Of a stretch of 64,000 nt of DNA, positions 16,984-26,029 are shown one piece after another. The first letter of the stretch is position 1. Every line of letters begins with the position of its first letter. The notes below the pieces were generated by a model. It was not told the DNA's origin. It searched no databases and saw only the letters and a program-made list of their open reading frames with translations. A program made the position numbers and the translations under genes. Origin of the DNA: Acidimicrobiales bacterium. Its GTDB lineage: Bacteria > Actinomycetota > Acidimicrobiia > Acidimicrobiales > CADCSY01. Location: the NCBI GenBank assembly GCA_035512495.1, contig DATKDW010000062.1:114957-178956 (forward strand), read 5' to 3'.

Positions 16984-18033
16984 TCACGGTGCCGTGGGAG
17001 CCCCTCCATCTGCCGCCGAGCGATAGGCGGCGGCCGCGATCCGGTGGGCCGCGACGGCCACGCCGAGCCCGGGTGCCGGCGGCCGCCCGGCGGCCAAGGC
17101 GTCGAGGAACGCCCGGGCCTGCGGCGCGTACCCGGCGGCCGCGGCTCCCAGCTCGCCCCGCATGCCCAGGCCATCGACCCAGTCGGGGTACGGGCAGGCG
17201 CGCTCCTCGATCCCGGCGTCGGTGGTGACCGTCAGGGGGCCCGTGTACTCGTCGGTGACCGCGACGATGCCGTCCTCGCAGATGACCTCGAGCGAGCGGG
17301 TGGAGGGCCTCGTCAGGACCTGGTGCCACACGCTCGCCAGCGTCGCCACCGCCCCAGAGGCGTACGTGAGGGTCACCACGGCCACGTCCTCGATGCCGGG
17401 GAGGGCGGCGAAGGCGGCGGTGCGCGCCGAGACCGAGGTGACCTCACCGAGCAGCCACGAGAGCACATCGACGTCGTGGATGGAGTGCTCGAGGAGGGTG
17501 CCCCCGCCGGCGATGCTGACCTCGCCCCGCCACGTCGAGGCGTAGTGCCCGCGGACCGGGAGGAACTGGTCGTCTCGAAACACCACCGCCATGGGGCGCC
17601 CGAGCGAGCCCGAGCGCACCAGGTCGACGACCGCCTGGTAGGCCGGGGCCGTCCGCAGCACCAGCCCCACCTGCGCCGGGATGCCAGCGGCGGCGACGGC
17701 GGCGGCCATGGCCTCGGCATCCTCGAGGGAGGTCGCGAGGGGCTTTTCGCACAGGAGGGCCACCCCCGCGGCGGCGGCAGCCTCCACCAGGCCGCGGTGG
17801 GACGATGTCGGCGTGCAGATCCAGACGGCGTCGACGGCGTCGAGCAGCTCGTGCGGGTCGGTGGTGGCGAGGGCCGCCCCGTGTGGCCGAGCCGAGGCCC
17901 GGGCGCGCTCGAGGTCGACGTCGCAGGTGGCGACCACCGACGCGTCGACCAGGCCGGCCCCAACCACTCCCTTGATCGCCCGCGAGTGGATGGTGCCGAT
18001 GAACCCGCAGCCGATGATCCCGATCTCGATCAC
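16984..18033 (-). CDS. Gfo/Idh/MocA family NAD(P)-dependent oxidoreductase
   Basis: A 349-residue protein with an N-terminal Rossmann fold (IGIIGCGFIGTIHSRAI, then WICTPTSSH) and the family's CEKPLA motif containing the catalytic Lys near residue 95, followed by the C-terminal alpha/beta substrate domain with STWRGEVSIAGGGTLLEHSIHD. Members oxidise sugars, inositols or related alcohols; the substrate cannot be told. GTG 18033 overlaps the dinB stop as GTGA, so it is cotranslated with a repair polymerase, an odd functional pairing. Confidence 0.9.
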   Translation of the reverse strand: MIEIGIIGCGFIGTIHSRAIKGVVGAGLVDASVVATCDVDLERARASARPHGAALATTDPHELLDAVDAVWICTPTSSHRGLVEAAAAAGVALLCEKPLATSLEDAEAMAAAVAAAGIPAQVGLVLRTAPAYQAVVDLVRSGSLGRPMAVVFRDDQFLPVRGHYASTWRGEVSIAGGGTLLEHSIHDVDVLSWLLGEVTSVSARTAAFAALPGIEDVAVVTLTYASGAVATLASVWHQVLTRPSTRSLEVICEDGIVAVTDEYTGPLTVTTDAGIEERACPYPDWVDGLGMRGELGAAAAGYAPQARAFLDALAAGRPPAPGLGVAVAAHRIAAAAYRSAADGGAPTAP

Positions 18034-19334
18034 GGCGCGGGGTCCCGACCCGGGCCCCACTGCTGGTCTCCCTGCCGCTTGACCTCGAGGCCGCCACGGC
18101 CGGCGAGCACGGCCGGCCCGATGGCAGCGTCGCCGAAGCGACCCCGGATGGCGTCGACCGCCCGGGTGGCGTCGGTCCAGTCGGGCTCGTCGCTCGCCTC
18201 GAGGCTGAGCTGGCGGGTGGCGCCCCCGGCCAAGCCGGTGATGCCCACCCCGAGGAGGCGGACGCCCGGTGAGGGGTCGACCTCGGCCAGGAGTCGCCGA
18301 GCGGTGCGGGCGATGGCGACGCCCGTGTCGATGCCCTCGGGGTGGGTCTCTGAGCGGGTGATGGTCCGGAAGTCGTTGAAGCGGACCTTCACCGACACGG
18401 TGCGTCCGGCCAGCCCCGCTCGCCGCAACCGGGTGCCGACCGCCTCGGAGAGACGGACCACCTCGCGGTCGAGGGTCTCGAGGCTGTGGTGGTCGCGGGA
18501 GAACGTCTCCTCGTGGCTGACCGACTTCGGGCGGGTGTCGGGGACCACGGCACGCGAGTCGCGCGCCCAGGCCAGGGCGTGGAGGTGGCTACCGGCCCCC
18601 TTGCCGAGGGCGGCGACGAGCGTCGACTCGGGGAGGCCTGCCAGATCGCCCACGGTGCGCACCGCCAGGCGTTCCAGACGGGCCAGCGTCGCCGGGCCGA
18701 CACCCCAGAGCGCGCCCACCGGGTGGGCGTGGAGGAACGCCAGCTCCTCCGCGGGTCCGACCACCACCACGCCTCGGCCGGGCTGCGGGCCGGCGCGGGA
18801 GGCGCCGGGCTTGGCGGCCTCCGACGCCAGCTTGGCGATGAGCTTGCGCGGCGCCACGCCGACGGAGCACCACAGCCCCGTCTCGTCGTGGACGCGCCGG
18901 CGCAGCAGCTCGGCGATGGCGGGCGCCGTGCCGAACAGCCGGTGGGCACCCGCGACGTCGAGGAAGGCCTCGTCCAGCGAGATGCCCTCCACGAGGGGGG
19001 TGATGCTCCGGAAGATGCCGAAGACCTCGGTGCTGACCTCCTGGTAGCGGGCGTGGCGGCCGCGGAGGAAGGTGGCGTGGGGGCACAGCCGGCGCGCCCG
19101 CGTCGACGGCATAGCCGAGTGGATGCCGTACGAGCGAGCCTCGTAGGAGGCTGCGGCCACGACCCCCCGGTTGCCGTCCCCGCCGACGACCACGGGGCGA
19201 CCCCGCAAGTCGGGTCGCTCGAGGAGCTCGACCGAGACGAAGAAGGCGTCCATGTCGACGTGGAGGATGGTGGGGTCCCCCACCACCTCGATCCCGGCAA
19301 GCCCGGCGACCCCGGCCGCGTCGGCGGTGGTCAC
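18030..19334 (-). CDS. dinB: DNA polymerase IV (Y-family, DinB)
   Basis: A 434-residue translesion polymerase with the catalytic motifs DMDAFFVSVE and SLDEAFLDV, the steric-gate region SYEARSYGIHSAMP, helix-hairpin-helix contacts (LWGVGPATLARL) and a C-terminal little-finger domain. It would copy damaged templates at low fidelity. No clear C-terminal beta-clamp motif is evident; the tail is QGDQQWGPGRDPAP. GTG 19334 overlaps the NUDIX stop, and its own stop overlaps the Gfo/Idh start. No LexA-type operator was identified in front of the NUDIX gene. Confidence 0.95.
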   Translation of the reverse strand: MTTADAAGVAGLAGIEVVGDPTILHVDMDAFFVSVELLERPDLRGRPVVVGGDGNRGVVAAASYEARSYGIHSAMPSTRARRLCPHATFLRGRHARYQEVSTEVFGIFRSITPLVEGISLDEAFLDVAGAHRLFGTAPAIAELLRRRVHDETGLWCSVGVAPRKLIAKLASEAAKPGASRAGPQPGRGVVVVGPAEELAFLHAHPVGALWGVGPATLARLERLAVRTVGDLAGLPESTLVAALGKGAGSHLHALAWARDSRAVVPDTRPKSVSHEETFSRDHHSLETLDREVVRLSEAVGTRLRRAGLAGRTVSVKVRFNDFRTITRSETHPEGIDTGVAIARTARRLLAEVDPSPGVRLLGVGITGLAGGATRQLSLEASDEPDWTDATRAVDAIRGRFGDAAIGPAVLAGRGGLEVKRQGDQQWGPGRDPAP

Positions 19335-19822
19335 AAGCGGGTGACCACCATCGACGCGCGCGCCTCGCCGTCGATCCGGTAGCGGTAGTGCCGGCGCTCG
19401 GTCCAGCGCTCGGCCAGCCACGCCGAGAAGGGCTCGTGGGTCGGCAGCCAAGCCTCGGACAGGTGGAAGGGGCAGTGCGTGACCGGGATGAAGCGGGCGT
19501 CGACCACGATGCCGTCCGGGTCGTCGACGGCCAGCTGCCCCGTCCACCCCAGCGCCCGGTGGACCTCGACCCGCAGACGCCACCCCATGCCCTCCGCCGT
19601 CGCCTCGACCTCCCAGACGGGCCCCTCCCAGGAGGTCACGGTGATCCCCGTCTCTTCCTCGACCTCGCGGGTCAGGCCGTCGAGGACGCTCTCGCCGTCG
19701 GCGACCTCGACCACCCCCCCGGGTGGCGACCAGTCCGCACGGCCGTCGCGGCGCAGGTTCTTGACCAGCAGGACCCCGTCGTCGCCCTCGATGATCCCGC
19801 TGGCCACGACCCAGTCCCGCAC
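19331..19822 (-). CDS. NUDIX hydrolase
   Basis: A 163-residue protein with the NUDIX box near residues 35-60: GGVVEVADGES followed by LTREVEEETGI. The first Gly-to-Glu spacing is two residues longer than the consensus, while the REVEEETG metal site is complete. Pairing with dinB through a GTGA overlap would fit a role in clearing damaged nucleotides, but the substrate is not determinable. Start GTG 19822. Confidence 0.88.
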   Translation of the reverse strand: MRDWVVASGIIEGDDGVLLVKNLRRDGRADWSPPGGVVEVADGESVLDGLTREVEEETGITVTSWEGPVWEVEATAEGMGWRLRVEVHRALGWTGQLAVDDPDGIVVDARFIPVTHCPFHLSEAWLPTHEPFSAWLAERWTERRHYRYRIDGEARASMVVTRL

Positions 19823-19886
19823 GGCCCAAGTCTGCCCGATCGACCGGCCGAGAACGGGCCACCGATCCTGCCGGCCGGGAGCGGCC

Positions 19887-20978
19887 CTAGGTTCGGAGCA
19901 GCTCGACGGCGTCGAGGTCGAGGGCGTGGAGGGCGTGGCGCTCGGCCATGGTCATGAACATCTCGTCCCCCCGCTCGGTGCGCTCCACGAGCATCGAAGC
20001 TGCGACCGCCATCACCAGCCCGGCCCAGGTGCCACGCCGGTAGTCCTCCCAGCACCGGTCCCAGCCGTAGCCCCCAACGCCGGCGGCGACGAGGTCGTCG
20101 TGATAGCGGTGCACAAGTCGGTCCTCGTGCGCCCGGCGGTCGTCGGGCACCAGCCCGGCCCCGATGAAGTACGCCACGTCGGTCAGCGCCGGCCCCAGGG
20201 TGACGGTCTGCCAGTCGACCACCGCCACCGGCACCCCGCCCCCGTGGCCACCGAACAGCAGGTTGTCGAGGCGGTAGTCGCCGTGGGCCACCGTGACGGG
20301 TCCGGGGTCGCGGCCGATGTAGCCGCCGAGCGAGGCGAAGAGGGCGTCGCAGGCTCCTGCAGCCTCCGGGCTCAGGCGGTCGGCGTAGCGCTCCCGGAAG
20401 CCCTCGTGCAGCATGGGGAGGAGCTGGGAGAGGAACATCCGCCCGGCCTCCGGGTCGCGGTGGAGCCACTCGAGCTGGCCGAGCGTGGGGTCGTCCCACC
20501 GGGGGGCGTGCAGCTTCACGAGCTCGGCGACGGCGACCTCGGCCTGCTCGGGTGGGCAGCCGGCCAGCTGGTCGCCCTGCTCGGCAGGTGCCATGTCCTC
20601 GAGCAAGAGCACGAAGTCGGCGTCGGCGACGTCGATGTCGGCGTACAGGCATCGGGGCGTGCGCACCGGCAGCCCACCGGCGAGCTGCTGGTAGAACCGC
20701 ACCTCCTTCTCGTAGCTGCCGAGCGACTTGGCGGTCTCGCGGCTCGTGGTGTCCGCGGCGGGCAGCTTGGCGACGAGCGTCGCCGGCGCCGAGTCGGGGG
20801 CGCCGTCGTAGGTGAGGTGCACCCGGATGCTGTCGCACATCTGCCCGGTGCCCACCGGGGCGAGGTCGACTTCGGTGACGGCGACCTCGTCGCCGAGCTC
20901 ACCGGAAGCGCGGAGCGCCTCGGTCAGCCACGCCGGGGTGAGCGCGGCCGGGTCGCTGGCGATGCTGAGCGAGTCCAT
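19887..20978 (-). CDS. Phosphotransferase (APH/choline-kinase-like)
   Basis: A 363-residue kinase-fold protein with the APH catalytic loop VAHGDYRLDNLLF near residue 225 and the metal-binding VVDWQTVTLGP after it. An N-terminal nucleotide-binding lobe with LVAKLPA (catalytic Lys) is present. Such actinobacterial proteins are often linked to acyl-CoA metabolism and are not usually antibiotic resistance genes. ATG 20978 is chosen over ATG 20987. A 20-bp palindrome (20995-21014) lies immediately upstream. Confidence 0.88.
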   Translation of the reverse strand: MDSLSIASDPAALTPAWLTEALRASGELGDEVAVTEVDLAPVGTGQMCDSIRVHLTYDGAPDSAPATLVAKLPAADTTSRETAKSLGSYEKEVRFYQQLAGGLPVRTPRCLYADIDVADADFVLLLEDMAPAEQGDQLAGCPPEQAEVAVAELVKLHAPRWDDPTLGQLEWLHRDPEAGRMFLSQLLPMLHEGFRERYADRLSPEAAGACDALFASLGGYIGRDPGPVTVAHGDYRLDNLLFGGHGGGVPVAVVDWQTVTLGPALTDVAYFIGAGLVPDDRRAHEDRLVHRYHDDLVAAGVGGYGWDRCWEDYRRGTWAGLVMAVAASMLVERTERGDEMFMTMAERHALHALDLDAVELLRT

Positions 20979-20994
20979 GGTCGGCACGGCCGGA

Positions 20995-21014
20995 CACTGA
21001 CAGACGCGTCAGTG
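20995..21014 (-). promoter_or_regulatory. Palindrome CACTGAC-N6-GTCAGTG, candidate repressor site
   Basis: Perfect 7-bp inverted arms separated by 6 bp lie 16 bp before the phosphotransferase start. The size and symmetry suit a TetR- or FadR-type dimer. No regulator gene is adjacent, so the factor would act from elsewhere. Confidence 0.55.
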
Positions 21015-21045
21015 AGGTGTCAACGACCCCTCGGCGGGGTGGTCG

Positions 21046-22212
21046 TCAGGCGACGGCTTCGCTGTCGTCCCACGCCGCCAGGTCGGCCAGGCGGGGGTCG
21101 TTGGAGAAGACCTCGACCAGCGGGAGGTCGAGCCCGATGCGCTTCTGCATGGCCTTGACCTCGAGCTCCTGGTCCCAGAGCACGAGGGTGGCGACCACGC
21201 CGGCGCTGCCGGCCCGGGCGGTCCGGCCCGAGCGGTGCAGGTAGGTCTTGTGGTCGGCGGGCGGGTCGTAGTGGACCACCACGTCGATCTCGTCGACGTG
21301 GATCCCTCGAGCGGCGACGTCGGTGGCGACGAGCACATGGAGCTCGCCGGACATGAAGTCGTTCAGTGCCCGCTCGCGCGCGCCCTGGCGCAGGTCGCCG
21401 TGGATCGGCTCGGCCCGCACGCCCTCCTTCTCCAGCTGCTCGGCCAGGCGGTCGGCGCCGCGCTTGGTGCGGACGAACATCCGGCACCGGTAGGTGCCGG
21501 CAGCGATGGCAGCCGCCACCTTGACCTTGTCCATCTGGTGGACCTGGAGGAAGCGGTGGGTCATGTCCTCGACGGTGACGTTGTCGGACGCGACCTCGTG
21601 GAACACGGGGTCCTTCATGTGGACCCGGACCAGGTGGTCGACCTCGCCGTCGAGCGTCGCGGAGAACAGCATCGTCTGGTGATCCGGGTTCACGTGGCGG
21701 AGCACCCACTCGACCTGCGGGAGGAAGCCCATGTCGGCCATCCGGTCGGCCTCGTCGAGCACGACCTGTTCGATGGCGTCGAGGAAGATCTCCTTGCGGT
21801 CGATCAGGTCGATGAGGCGACCCGGGGTGGCGACGACGATGTCGATTGGCTCCTCGAGCGACTTGAGCTGCTTGTCCATGTCGGTGCCGCCGTAGACCGC
21901 CTGCACGATGCGGTCGCGCTGGGCGGCGAGCGGCTCGAGCTCGAGGGTGACCTGGACCGCCAGCTCCCGGGTGGGCACCAGGACGATGGCGCGCGGGTGG
22001 CGGGGCTCGGCCTCCTCGACCCGCTCCACGATGGGCAGACCGAAGGCCAGGGTCTTGCCCGAGCCCGTCTTGGCCTTGCCGCACACGTCGAGGCCCGCGA
22101 GGCCGTCGGGGATCGTCATGGCCTGCACGGGGAACGGGGCCGTGATGCCACGGGTGGCGAGGGAGTCGACGAGATCGCTCGAGACGCCGAGCGCGGCGAA
22201 GGTGGTGCTCAT
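21046..22212 (-). CDS. DEAD-box ATP-dependent RNA helicase
   Basis: A 388-residue compact helicase with the Q-motif region (FAALGVSSDLVDSLATRGI), motif I AKTGSGKT, motif Ia PTRELA, motif II DEAD, motif III SAT, and C-terminal ARGIHVDEIDVVVHYD with HRSGRTAR. It lacks the long C-terminal extensions of CsdA/DeaD, closer to RhlE-type proteins. A role in RNA unwinding or ribosome assembly is expected. Start ATG 22212 is preceded by AGGAG at about 9 nt. About 130 nt of untranslated DNA lies upstream, so a long leader is possible. Confidence 0.95.
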   Translation of the reverse strand: MSTTFAALGVSSDLVDSLATRGITAPFPVQAMTIPDGLAGLDVCGKAKTGSGKTLAFGLPIVERVEEAEPRHPRAIVLVPTRELAVQVTLELEPLAAQRDRIVQAVYGGTDMDKQLKSLEEPIDIVVATPGRLIDLIDRKEIFLDAIEQVVLDEADRMADMGFLPQVEWVLRHVNPDHQTMLFSATLDGEVDHLVRVHMKDPVFHEVASDNVTVEDMTHRFLQVHQMDKVKVAAAIAAGTYRCRMFVRTKRGADRLAEQLEKEGVRAEPIHGDLRQGARERALNDFMSGELHVLVATDVAARGIHVDEIDVVVHYDPPADHKTYLHRSGRTARAGSAGVVATLVLWDQELEVKAMQKRIGLDLPLVEVFSNDPRLADLAAWDDSEAVA

Positions 22213-22390
22213 GGTTGGGTTGCTCCTGGTGATCGTCATCTGCGGAAGGTGGGTCGCCATCGCGGCGCCGCACTCCGTCTGGACGGGGAGGAGCGGTGAG
22301 GCAACCCGCGAGGCCACGATGCTGCGTGCCACCTCGCACCACCCAGGGTAGCGCCTCGACCCCACTCCAAGACACTCAGGGCCGTGCGCG

Positions 22391-23227
22391 TCAGTCCCAG
22401 AAGTCGAGGGCGGTGCGCACGGTCTGCTCGAAGGCGTCGTCGTCGAGGTCGGCGCGGAGGGCACCGAGGAGCTCGGCGTCGGTGCCCACGAGGCGCCGCA
22501 GGGGGGCCTCCGGGTCGGTGGCGACCTCCCAGATGGCCTCGGCGACGACCTGCGGGTCGGCCGGTCCGCCCTCCCGTCCCGGCACGTTCCCGTAGGCAGC
22601 GTCCCACCGGGCCCGGAGCTCGTCGTAGGGCGAGCCGTCGGCATCGGCGACCTGGCGGTTGTCGTCGAAGCGGGTGGGGAAGCTGCCCGGCTCCACGACG
22701 GCGACCCGGATGCCGAAGGGGTGCACCTCGTAGTGGAGAGCCTCGCTGACCGCCTCCAGGGCGTACTTCGAGGCGCCGTAGATCCCACCGAAGGGCGGAC
22801 TCACGCGCCCGGCGATCGACGACACGTTCACGATCACGCCCGAGCCGGCGTCGCGCATCACCGGCAGCACCGCCTTGGTGACCCGCAGCACGCCGAAGAC
22901 GTTCGTGGCGAAGACCGCCTCCGCCTGGGCAACGTCGACCTCCTCGACCGCGCCCCGGATGCCCAGGCCGGCGTTGTTCACCAGCACGTCGATCCGGCCG
23001 AGGTCGGAGACGACACCATCGACGGCGGCGGCGACCGAGGCGTCGGAGGTGACGTCGAGCGCCACGATGCGGAGGTCGAGGCCCTCGTCGTCCCGGGCGG
23101 CCTCGAGCTCGCCGGCGCAGGAGGCGTCGCGCATCGTCGCCACGACCGTGTGGCCCTGGCGGGCCCCGTGCAGGGCGGCGAGGAGCCCGAAGCCGCTGCT
23201 GCAACCGGTGATGAGGGCGACGGCCAT
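22391..23227 (-). CDS. Short-chain dehydrogenase/reductase
   Basis: A 278-residue SDR with the NAD(P)-binding TGCSSGFG near residue 8, the structural NNAG, the catalytic Ser (VSSIAG) and YGASK active site. The long C-terminal part after VEPGSFPTRF fits oxidoreductases of the DltE/retinol-dehydrogenase-like class. The substrate is unknown. It lies 11 bp downstream of the hydrolase and is likely cotranscribed. Confidence 0.9.
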   Translation of the reverse strand: MAVALITGCSSGFGLLAALHGARQGHTVVATMRDASCAGELEAARDDEGLDLRIVALDVTSDASVAAAVDGVVSDLGRIDVLVNNAGLGIRGAVEEVDVAQAEAVFATNVFGVLRVTKAVLPVMRDAGSGVIVNVSSIAGRVSPPFGGIYGASKYALEAVSEALHYEVHPFGIRVAVVEPGSFPTRFDDNRQVADADGSPYDELRARWDAAYGNVPGREGGPADPQVVAEAIWEVATDPEAPLRRLVGTDAELLGALRADLDDDAFEQTVRTALDFWD

Positions 23228-23238
23228 GGACCCGCACG

Positions 23239-24207
23239 CTAACGGCGGTCGACCGTGGGCCGGGGCGGCAGCCGACTGATCACGTCGTCGATCGCCGTGG
23301 CGGTGACCCGGGCGAAGTCCCGGCCCGACACCAGGCACGCGTCGTGGTCACCCCGGAGCTGGTGGACGGTCGCGCCGGGCACCGCCTTGGCCAGCGCCCG
23401 CTGCTTGCGGGGCCGGACGAGCCGGTCCTCGGTGGTGATCACCACGGCGGTCGGGACGTCGACCTCACTGGCGAAGGGACGGGCGTCGTAGCCGCCGAGG
23501 GCACGCCCGGCGTGAGCTGTGTCGGTGGGGTCGCCCCGACGCAGCTCGCCCTTGAGCCACCCCTGGTAGGGCGCCAGGTCGGGGCTGGTCTCGATGGCGT
23601 CGCGCAGCAGGCGGTCGATCATCCCGCGTGGCGCGCCCAGCCGCAGGACGTACTCGAGCAGGCCCATGGTCTTCCAGACCAGCCGCTCGCGACGGCTCGC
23701 CCGCCACTCCAGGGCGGTGGCCTGGAAGACGAGGGCGTCGACCAGCTCGGGGTGACGCCGCCACAGCAGCATCGAGATGGGGCCACCCATGGAGTAGCCG
23801 CAGGCGATCACGGAGCGCAGCCCGAGGGCCCGCACCACGCCCGCAGCGTCGTCGGCAGCCGCCTCGAGGGTGAACGGCTCCTCGCTCCGCATCCCCCGAC
23901 CGTGGCCGCGGTGGTCGACCGCCACCACCGACGCCAGCCCCCCGACGGCGTCGTAGGCCCGCCACCAGTTGAGGTCGGCAGACGCGGTCCAGCCGTGGAG
24001 CAGCAGCACCGTGGGCGCGCCCGGCGGGCCGTCCGACTGACGAACGAACACCTCGCCACGGCCCGGGACGTCGACGATCCGCCCGGCCGGGAGCGGCGGC
24101 GGGATCGGCGGCCGTGGGTCGCCCCGCTCGAGGCGCCGCACGTAGCGACGGGCCCGCCGGCCCCCATCGAGCAATCGTCGTCTGGCCACTCGCACGCTCG
24201 TCATCAT
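23239..24207 (-). CDS. Alpha/beta hydrolase
   Basis: About 322 residues with HGWTASADLNWW (oxyanion region), nucleophile elbow GYSMGG (Ser near residue 140), acid TTEDRL and a His in GDHDACL near the C-terminus, giving an intact triad. The basic N-terminus (VARRRLLDGGRRARRYVRR) is not a signal peptide. Start taken at ATG 24207 or 24204; the longer frame would run into the divergent MOSC gene. It is likely an esterase or lactonase of lipid metabolism, substrate unknown. Confidence 0.88.
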   Translation of the reverse strand: MMTSVRVARRRLLDGGRRARRYVRRLERGDPRPPIPPPLPAGRIVDVPGRGEVFVRQSDGPPGAPTVLLLHGWTASADLNWWRAYDAVGGLASVVAVDHRGHGRGMRSEEPFTLEAAADDAAGVVRALGLRSVIACGYSMGGPISMLLWRRHPELVDALVFQATALEWRASRRERLVWKTMGLLEYVLRLGAPRGMIDRLLRDAIETSPDLAPYQGWLKGELRRGDPTDTAHAGRALGGYDARPFASEVDVPTAVVITTEDRLVRPRKQRALAKAVPGATVHQLRGDHDACLVSGRDFARVTATAIDDVISRLPPRPTVDRR

Positions 24208-24227
24208 CGAAGTGCTATCACCGGTCC

Positions 24228-25001
24228 ATGCGAATCGGAACCGTCGAAGAGCTGTGGCGCTACCCCGTGAAGTCCATGCAAGGGGCCCGGCTGCCATCCC
24301 TGGAGCTGGTGAGCACGGGCGTGCACGACGACCGAGGCTTCGCGCTGATCGACCGAGACACGGGCGCGCTGATGAGCGCCAAGCGCTACTCGGCCCTGCT
24401 GCTCGCCTCCGCCGAGCGCGACGACGCCGGGGCGGTCACGATCACCCTGCCGGACGGCGGCCAGGTGCGCAGCGACGACCCCGAGGTCGATGCCCGGCTG
24501 TCGGCGTGGCTCGGACGCGAGGTGCACCTCGACACCCCCCGAGCGCGCGAGCAGGTCTCCTACGAGATGACCTTCGACCCGCCGAACGACGACGCTGAGA
24601 TGGTCGCCATCCCGACGCCGCCGGGCACGTTCCTCGACCTCGCCGGCATCCACCTGCTCACGTCCTCGACGCTCGAAGGGTGCGCCCGCGTCCACCCCGA
24701 GCTCGACTGGGACGTCCGGCGGTTCCGCCCCAACATCGTCCTCGACGCCGACGTGCAGCCCTTCGGCGAGGACGCATGGTGCGACGGGTGCCACCTCAGG
24801 ATCGGCGACGCCGTCCTGACGCCTCGCCACCCCACCGTGCGCTGCGCCATGCCACTGCGCGGCCAGCCCGGGCTGGAGCGGCAGGCGAAGATGTACGCCG
24901 CCCTCGAGGACCTGCACGCCAACCACCTCGGCATCTACGTCGACGTGACGCAGCCGGGCACGATCGCCGAGGGCGACGAGGTCCAGCTCGTCGACGCCTG
25001 A
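24228..25001 (+). CDS. MOSC domain protein (molybdenum-cofactor sulfurase-like)
   Basis: A 257-residue protein beginning MRIGTVEELWRYPVKSMQGA, the N-terminal beta-barrel seen in front of MOSC domains (YiiM/mARC-like), followed by the MOSC domain with DVRRFRPNIVLD and a Cys in TVRCAMPLRGQPGLE. MOSC proteins bind molybdenum cofactor or carry sulfur. Start ATG 24228 is 20 bp from the divergent hydrolase start, so the two promoters must overlap. Confidence 0.92.
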   Translation: MRIGTVEELWRYPVKSMQGARLPSLELVSTGVHDDRGFALIDRDTGALMSAKRYSALLLASAERDDAGAVTITLPDGGQVRSDDPEVDARLSAWLGREVHLDTPRAREQVSYEMTFDPPNDDAEMVAIPTPPGTFLDLAGIHLLTSSTLEGCARVHPELDWDVRRFRPNIVLDADVQPFGEDAWCDGCHLRIGDAVLTPRHPTVRCAMPLRGQPGLERQAKMYAALEDLHANHLGIYVDVTQPGTIAEGDEVQLVDA

Positions 25002-25043
25002 GGGGCGAGCGCTGGCGTCCGAGGCGTGCTATGCCGGCGTGCC

Positions 25044-25994
25044 ATGAGGTTGCCCATGAACGCCCTGCTGGCACAGGCGCTCGTCACGGTGACGCAGGAG
25101 TACGAGCAGCGAGGCGCCGGCTCGGCCGGTCTGCCGACACTGGCGGTGTGGTCGAACGTGCTCCGGCCGGTCGGCGACGGCATCGACCTGCGCGAGCTCC
25201 CGGCTGCAGCGCGCCTGTCCAAGCGGGCGGTTCGCGCCGCTGTCGGCGCGGCGGAGAAGCAGGGGTGGCTGGTGCATGAAGGAGGTGCCGTGCGGCCATC
25301 GCCGGCCGGCGAGATGGCTCGTGACCGATGGCCGTCGCTCGACGCCGACGTCGAGGCAGCTGTCGGCGGCGACATCGTCGCACCACTCCGCGAGGTGGTC
25401 TGCCAGCTCTACCTCGAGTGGCCGCACCACCCGACCGGCTACGGCCCGGCCGATCACTCGATCACCGGAGGCGTCTACACCGCGGGTGGTGGCCAGATCG
25501 ACTCGAAGGTGCCGACCCACGCTGCGGACTGGGCGCCGGTCCTCCGGCACGACGTCGACGGTTCGAGCGTCGCGGCCCTGCCCCTCTCGGCGTTGCTGTC
25601 GCAGACGTTCGTGGCGTTTGCAGCCGACTTCGAGGAGCTCTGGATCGGCGGGCTCCATCTCGCTGCGACGGTGCTACGCCTGTTGCCGGACGAGGGTGCG
25701 CTGGTCAGCGAGATCCCGATGCTCAGTCGGCTCAAGGGCGACGGCAAGTCCGTCCTCGAGCGCCATGGCTACATCGAGATCTTGCGCGACGCCGACGACC
25801 CCAAGGTGCGACTCGCCGTGCCGACGTCACGCGGCCGCAACACCCGCGACGAGTACGAAGCGACCGTCGGCCGGGTCGAAGATCGCTGGGGCCCGAAGTA
25901 CGGCGCCGATGTCGTCACCAGCCTACGGTCAGCGCTCGAGTCCCTCGACATCGACCGATCGCTACCGCACTCGGTGATCGACACGCTGACGTAG
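25044..25994 (+). CDS. Protein with two winged-helix (MarR-like) domains
   Basis: A 316-residue protein. Residues about 25-95 form a winged helix (LPAAARLSKRAVRAAVGAAE, then GWLVHEGGAVRPSPAG). Residues about 210-275 form a second one (EIPMLSRLKGDGKSVLERHG, then YIEILRDADDPKVRLAVPT). Between them is a WPHHPTGYGPADHS segment. This looks like a fused tandem DNA-binding protein or an intramolecular pseudo-dimer. Target and ligand are unknown. ATG 25056, with GAGG at 6 nt, is an equally good start. Base composition is slightly less GC3-biased than neighbours. Confidence 0.65.
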   Translation: MRLPMNALLAQALVTVTQEYEQRGAGSAGLPTLAVWSNVLRPVGDGIDLRELPAAARLSKRAVRAAVGAAEKQGWLVHEGGAVRPSPAGEMARDRWPSLDADVEAAVGGDIVAPLREVVCQLYLEWPHHPTGYGPADHSITGGVYTAGGGQIDSKVPTHAADWAPVLRHDVDGSSVAALPLSALLSQTFVAFAADFEELWIGGLHLAATVLRLLPDEGALVSEIPMLSRLKGDGKSVLERHGYIEILRDADDPKVRLAVPTSRGRNTRDEYEATVGRVEDRWGPKYGADVVTSLRSALESLDIDRSLPHSVIDTLT

Positions 25995-26029
25995 ACGCGG
26001 TTCAGATGCGACGCCGAAGCTCGTCCGAC

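Noticed and set aside
15841-19047. 1068-codon plus-strand open frame
   Set aside because: It runs antisense through Gfo/Idh and DinB and across several real genes; its product is low complexity and family-less.
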